Below, piece by piece: positions 59,806 through 64,000 of a stretch of 64,000 bases of DNA (the first letter of the stretch is position 1; every line of letters starts with the position of its first letter). The stretch is from assembly GCA_033063855.1 (NCBI GenBank), contig CP093829.1:19623537-19687536 (forward strand), given 5' to 3'. Under the pieces are notes generated by a model. It was not told where the DNA came from and ran no database searches. It saw nothing but the letters and a program-made list of their open reading frames with translations. This stretch comes from Smittia aterrima (lineage: Eukaryota > Arthropoda > Insecta > Diptera > Chironomidae). The position numbers were made by a program, and so were the translations under genes.

Positions 59806-62800
59806 TTAGACAACGTTGATCTCTGATTGTTCACAATCTTGTTTGCATTCTTCAGCTCCGTTGCAAATGTCGCACAAAGAGATTTCTGGTGGATTGTAGA
59901 AGCTTCTGGCTCGTCGAGCTGTTGAATGAGAAAATAAATTAATTCGTTGAAATAATTTGTTCTAATTCTGAACTTACAACTGTCATAATAATCATAGACG
60001 ATCACTGGAGCTGGTTTCTGCAATGCGACGCTGTGAGTTCGATATGCTTTGAACTCTGGACAAAGTTTCTTCGTTCCAACATCATCGAAGTAGACAACAA
60101 CGATAGTTTCGCCTTCCTTCGTTTCAATTTTCTAGAAAACAATAAAAATTAGTTTTGAAACTTTTAAATTTCTAAACTTTTACCTTAACGTTCTCAGAAG
60201 CTTTCAACTCGGGCAAAGTGTCAGTATCGAAAGTGTAACCGCTTGGGAAAGCAAGTTCCATCACTGCCATGTTTGATTTGTCAGTCGTTGCATCAGCAAC
60301 AAAACTTGTGCAAACTGTGAGATGCAAGAAATCTTTGTTCGAATCTTTGTTGACGACTGGCTCAAGAGTGAATCGTGGCCATTCGCCTTCGTTCCTCAAG
60401 TTGTACTTGTACGAGATTTGAAGAATGCTGAAGCCTCGCCCTTTAGCTGTGACTTCAAAATCAGTTGCAGTTGCTGGCAATTCGTGTTTCTGAAGAATCA
60501 AAGCATTCTTCTCGTTGACTTTGAGGTTCGTCGTTGAGTCGCCGCTGTGCTTTATTGTCATATCGATTTTGCTATTCGGAACATAAATCTTCGTCGCCAA
60601 TTTCGAGAGAGCTTGAAGTCCAACGACTGTGTCTTGAGTCGATTGGAATCCTCCGTTCTCGTTACGTTGAGTCACAAGCCATTTCATGATTGGAACTGAA
60701 TCAGTATCACGACCAGCTTCGACGAAAGCTTGAAGAGCATAAGCTGACATTTCAACATTGACAGCATTTGGTCGATAACTCCAAGGATTGTCCTCATCAG
60801 CCTTGGCAACAGGTTTCTCCCAATACATCATTCCATTCTTGTTCTCAGATTTCGTTTCCAACTTAGCCAAGAAAGAATCTTTTGAGCTTTGTTTAGCTAA
60901 CTGCAAAGCATACGAAGCGATCGCAAGAGAGTAATTGTCTTCAAGAGTATCAAAATGATTGACAATGTAATCTAAAGCTTTGTCAATTGTGCTTTGATAA
61001 GTTTTGTTCTCGTCTTGGTTCTCAAGGAAAGTGATCAAAGTGTAAGCAGTCAGAGCAATTCCATTTGCTGATCCTCCTTGCATGTCTTTGTGGGAAACGT
61101 GTCCGACTTCTGGGAAACTTCCTGAAGATGTTTGCACTTTTGAGAGAAACTCGAGAGCTTGCTTGATGATCTCTTCGTCGACCAAAATATATTTGGCTGC
61201 TTGTCGGAATGACTTGGCAACGAAAGCTGTCAACCAAGTGCTTCCTGATTTGTCACTTTTACCGAAAGCGCTGTATGATCCATCTTCGTGTTTGTAAGTC
61301 AATTCACGTTGATAACCCGATTCCATGTACTTCTTCGCCTTTGATTCAATTTCTGGGGTCAATTTGTTGAGAGTTGTCAAATAATCCAAAACGACAATGT
61401 TTGGAACAAAGTTCAACATGTTCTGCTCTCCGCAGCCATAAGGAAGTTTACTAATCAAAAAAATTAAATAAAGTTCACGAAATGTTAATTAAATTATTCA
61501 GAACTCACATCAATTTGTCTAAGTTCTCGATCGATGGTCCTAAGATGTCACCAATGGCTGAAGCTTCAATCTTTGTTGAGTCTGGAACTGCATTCTTTGG
61601 AATCGTGATGCTGATGTTTGACTTGAACTCTGGATTGTTTCTGAGATCGATGAAGACAGCTTTGTTCATGTATTGTGTGACTCCTTCAGGCTCAACGATC
61701 AATTGTCTCTCGACTCCATCGCCAGCAACATTTGAAGTCGCAACAACTTTGATTGTGATGTGACCAACTTTTAACGGACGAATCATGAATGGAACTGAAG
61801 TTCCGCTTTGTGACTTCACGAGAACTTTCTTCTTTCGTTGAGTCTCTAAAGCTCTTTTACGTCTTGCTGGACTTCCATCTTCCTTCACGTCAGCAAACTC
61901 AAACTCTCCATCAGAATTGAAGAAAGTTACTTCAGCTTCTTGGTCGCTGTCCAAATAATTGAAGACAACGATTGGAATCGAGACAACTTCGCCACGTTTG
62001 ATCGAGTAAGGAAGATTCGTTGAGACGAAGAAAGGTTGGAAAACTGTGAACTTCGATGGTTGCCTTGTCAATCCTAAGCCAGTGACTGGATCGATCGAGA
62101 ATCCTGTGATAATCCATGAAGTGATCGTGTCAGGAACTTTCTTTGAAAGAGAAGCATTTGATGTGCTGGAAGATAAAAAAAAATTTAGTTTCTTGTTGAA
62201 ATAAAGAAATAAATATTCTTACGTTGAGTTGAAGTCGAAAGTGTCAAACAAGAAAGTTTCTGGGAAAGTTTTTCTGATCTCGAAAGATGGCGGATCAACT
62301 TTTTTCACACTTTTTCGCTCTTCTGAAACATCTCTCGACATTTCTGGTAGTGGATCATAATTTGATATTCTAAATGGGCTGTCAAAACCTCTATCAGAAC
62401 CTCCTGCAATTAATCCGACACCACCTTGACTTGCTCCAAATCCAAATCCAGATTCGCCAAATCCGCCACCAGCGGATGATGCGGCTGAAGCGGATGAGGC
62501 ACTTGCAGATGGTCCTGCCATAAAAAGTCCGTTAAAGCCATGTCCGCTAGTAATCCTATCCGCCGGATAGTATTGATTATGAATTGGACTATGATATCTT
62601 GGAATGTACGGAGCAGCTGGAATTAAACTTTCAGATTAGTTTTTTATTTCAGTCTTCTAAATTTAGACTCACAATATTCTTTCTTAGCGTTTGTAATCAC
62701 AACTGCATCAGATGAACTAAAATCCTTCAAAGTGTTGTAGTCATATCCAGAGACATATTCGTAATTGTGCTTGTCGACTTTACTGTAACGACCAAGCTCA

Positions 62801-64000
62801 GCGAACACTGTCGACTGCTCAATATCATTTCCCTTTTTCATGACCAAAACACTTTGATCAACGCCAAGTAATCCGACGAATGAGTTCGGTTTCGAGTAAA
62901 TGGAAATGTCGAGTTGTTCTCCAGGTTTTGCTTGATCTTTTGAGAGTTCGATGTCGATCTGAAAAGATTTTCAATGAAACCAAAGCAGTTTCTAAATTAG
63001 AAATGATGAAAAAACTTACAAAGTTTCGAAGTTCATTTCCAAATTCAACTTTCAATGAATCAGAAATAATTTCTCCGTCTTTTGTGATGTAATAAACGAT
63101 CACATTCGCAGTTGGAACCATAGACAGAGTTGGAATGAACTCAATCTGATGTTGCTTCTTGTTCTGACCATCAACGACTTTAGAGACGACAACTTCTCCT
63201 TTAGCAACGATTTGTAAAGTGAGTTGAGACAAATCGTGAGTGGACAAAACTTCAATCTTCACATTTTGTGAGAGCTTTGGTCTGGAAAGTAAATAAATTT
63301 GTTAATCTAAAACTTTGATTCTCTCAAACTTTACTTAAACTCACTTCTCTGTGACTAACTTCGCTTTAATATATTGTCCACTTTCTGTTTCAGCTTTCGA
63401 AGCACTTGCCTCTTTTTGAGTATCAAGATATTTTGCAGTGACGTCGATTCTTATTGTATTTCCTTTAAGCTCAATATCAAGCTCTGCAAAACCGTTTGAT
63501 AAGAAAATTTCTTTCTTTTCTTCGAAAGACTTTTCATCTCGACATTCGTAAGTCTCTATGGTGGGACGTGGCCTGGGAGGAAGACCGAAAGGTTGACCGA
63601 AAGGAGATGATTGTTGACCGAAAGGAGATGAAGGTTGACCGAAATAAGATGAAGAATATGAACCGAAAGGAGATGAAGAAGATGAACCGAAAGGAGATGA
63701 AGGTTGACCGAAAGAAGATGAAGGTTGACCGAAAGAAGATGAAGGTTGACCGAAAGAAGATGAAGGTTGACCGAAAGAAGATGAAGGTTGACCGAAAGAA
63801 GATGAAGGTTGACCGAAAGAAGATGAAGGTTGACCGAAAGAAGATGAAGGTTGACCGAAAGAAGATGAAGGTTGACCGAAAGGAGATGAAAGTTGACCGT
63901 AAGAAGATGAAGAAGATGAACCGAAAGGAGATGAAGGAAAACCGAAAGAAGAATGACCGAAATAAGGTTGGGAATAGTCGGAATCATAATGATCGTAGCG
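59806..64000 (-). CDS. thioester-containing protein (TEP), copy C (5' part outside the window)
   Basis: Exons on the minus strand, 3' part only: 64000-63345 (exon 3, cut by the window end), 63281-63020, 62958-62673, 62616-62223, 62165-61509, 61450-60184, 60131-59978, 59918-59806. Exons 4, 5 and 7-9 have the same lengths as in A and B. GCGEQ, VPDTITSW and the Cys-rich end are kept; the protein ends two residues earlier than A and B. Exon 6 is 394 nt with an Ala/Ser- and Gly/Phe-rich bait-like segment of its own. Exon 3 carries the in-frame 21-bp minisatellite in the loop before the conserved IETYECRDE block. The furin-like site reads RRKR. No disabling change is seen in the visible part. Confidence 0.9.
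63594..63955 (-). repeat. coding 21-bp minisatellite in TEP C exon 3
   Basis: Unit GAAGGTTGACCGAAAGAAGAT (plus strand) occurs eight times without a change at 63699-63866 and several more times with small changes on both sides. On the coding strand the TEP frame reads as the heptapeptide GQPSSSF, with variants SSPFGQP and SSPFGSS. Because the unit is a multiple of 3, the copy number can change without breaking the protein. Confidence 0.95.

Noticed and set aside
59738..59806. Match to the Nxf2 3' UTR next to TEP C taken as proof of a second Nxf2 tail copy
   Set aside because: This stretch is also the TEP 3' flank, so any TEP duplication would carry it. Only the A/B joint contains Nxf2 coding sequence.
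63594..63955. Regular repeats that could suggest a CRISPR array
   Set aside because: The units are directly adjacent without spacers, lie in a coding exon, and the genome is eukaryotic.
63556..63987. 143-codon minus-strand frame made of Leu/His/Val/Asn repeats
   Set aside because: It is another reading frame of the TEP C minisatellite. The frame GQPSSSF joins cleanly to the conserved TEP exon on both sides.

Overview
This window is nuclear DNA from an insect, most likely a nematoceran fly (midge or mosquito grade). The genes are split by very short GT-AG introns (about 50-75 bp), the intergenic DNA is AT-rich, and the content is typically dipteran: yellow-family genes, a (6-4) photolyase, thioester-containing proteins (TEPs) and an Nxf2-type protein. 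A PARN deadenylase gene, reported missing from Drosophila melanogaster, fits a lineage outside Drosophila. The exact species cannot be read from the sequence. No bacterial features, CRISPR arrays, rRNA or tRNA genes were recognised.

Layout. 1-1789: 3' part of an SLC9B/NHA-type Na+/H+ antiporter. 4.0-10.6 kb: three tandem minus-strand yellow-f-like genes with different intron sets. 11.1-19.6 kb: a compact housekeeping block of NOL10, PARN, SDA1/SDAD1 and CDC23/APC8. 20.2-22.05 kb: an SLC46-like MFS transporter. 22.2-23.7 kb: two tandem copies of NDUFA12 (complex I). 23.8-26.7 kb: PP2A activator PTPA and a (6-4) photolyase, divergent from a 118-bp spacer. 27.4-29.1 kb: a synaptotagmin with a degenerate C2B calcium site. 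33.8-35.3 kb: N-acetylglucosamine-6-phosphate deacetylase, flanked by gene-poor stretches (29.1-33.8 and 35.3-41.6 kb). 41.6-42.5 kb: a small cytochrome b5-domain protein. 43.2-46.0 kb: an NXF-family protein with a doubled RRM-LRR module, the architecture of the piRNA-silencing factor Nxf2.

46.1-64.0 kb: a head-to-tail minus-strand array of three very similar TEP genes (called A, B and C here; C runs off the window). My exon models give frame-consistent proteins of 1534 aa (A) and 1528 aa (B). All three keep the thioester motif GCGEQ and are nearly identical over most of their length, but differ sharply in a few short patches: the bait-like exon 6 and loops in exon 3. In TEP C one loop has expanded into an in-frame 21-bp minisatellite coding a Gly/Gln/Pro/Ser/Phe heptapeptide.

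The TEP array is laced with one repeat family. A copy lies upstream of A, another upstream of B, and an inverted one sits inside an intron of TEP B. Between A and B this repeat abuts a piece of a Ty3/gypsy-type protease and then an almost unchanged copy of the 3' end of the neighbouring Nxf2 gene. This records how the cluster grew: the repeated unit included the tail of Nxf2 plus a TEP, and mobile DNA sits at the joints. The strongest candidate for something undescribed is this array: patch-wise diversified TEPs, a growing coding minisatellite, and transposon-bounded duplication beside a transposon-silencing gene.
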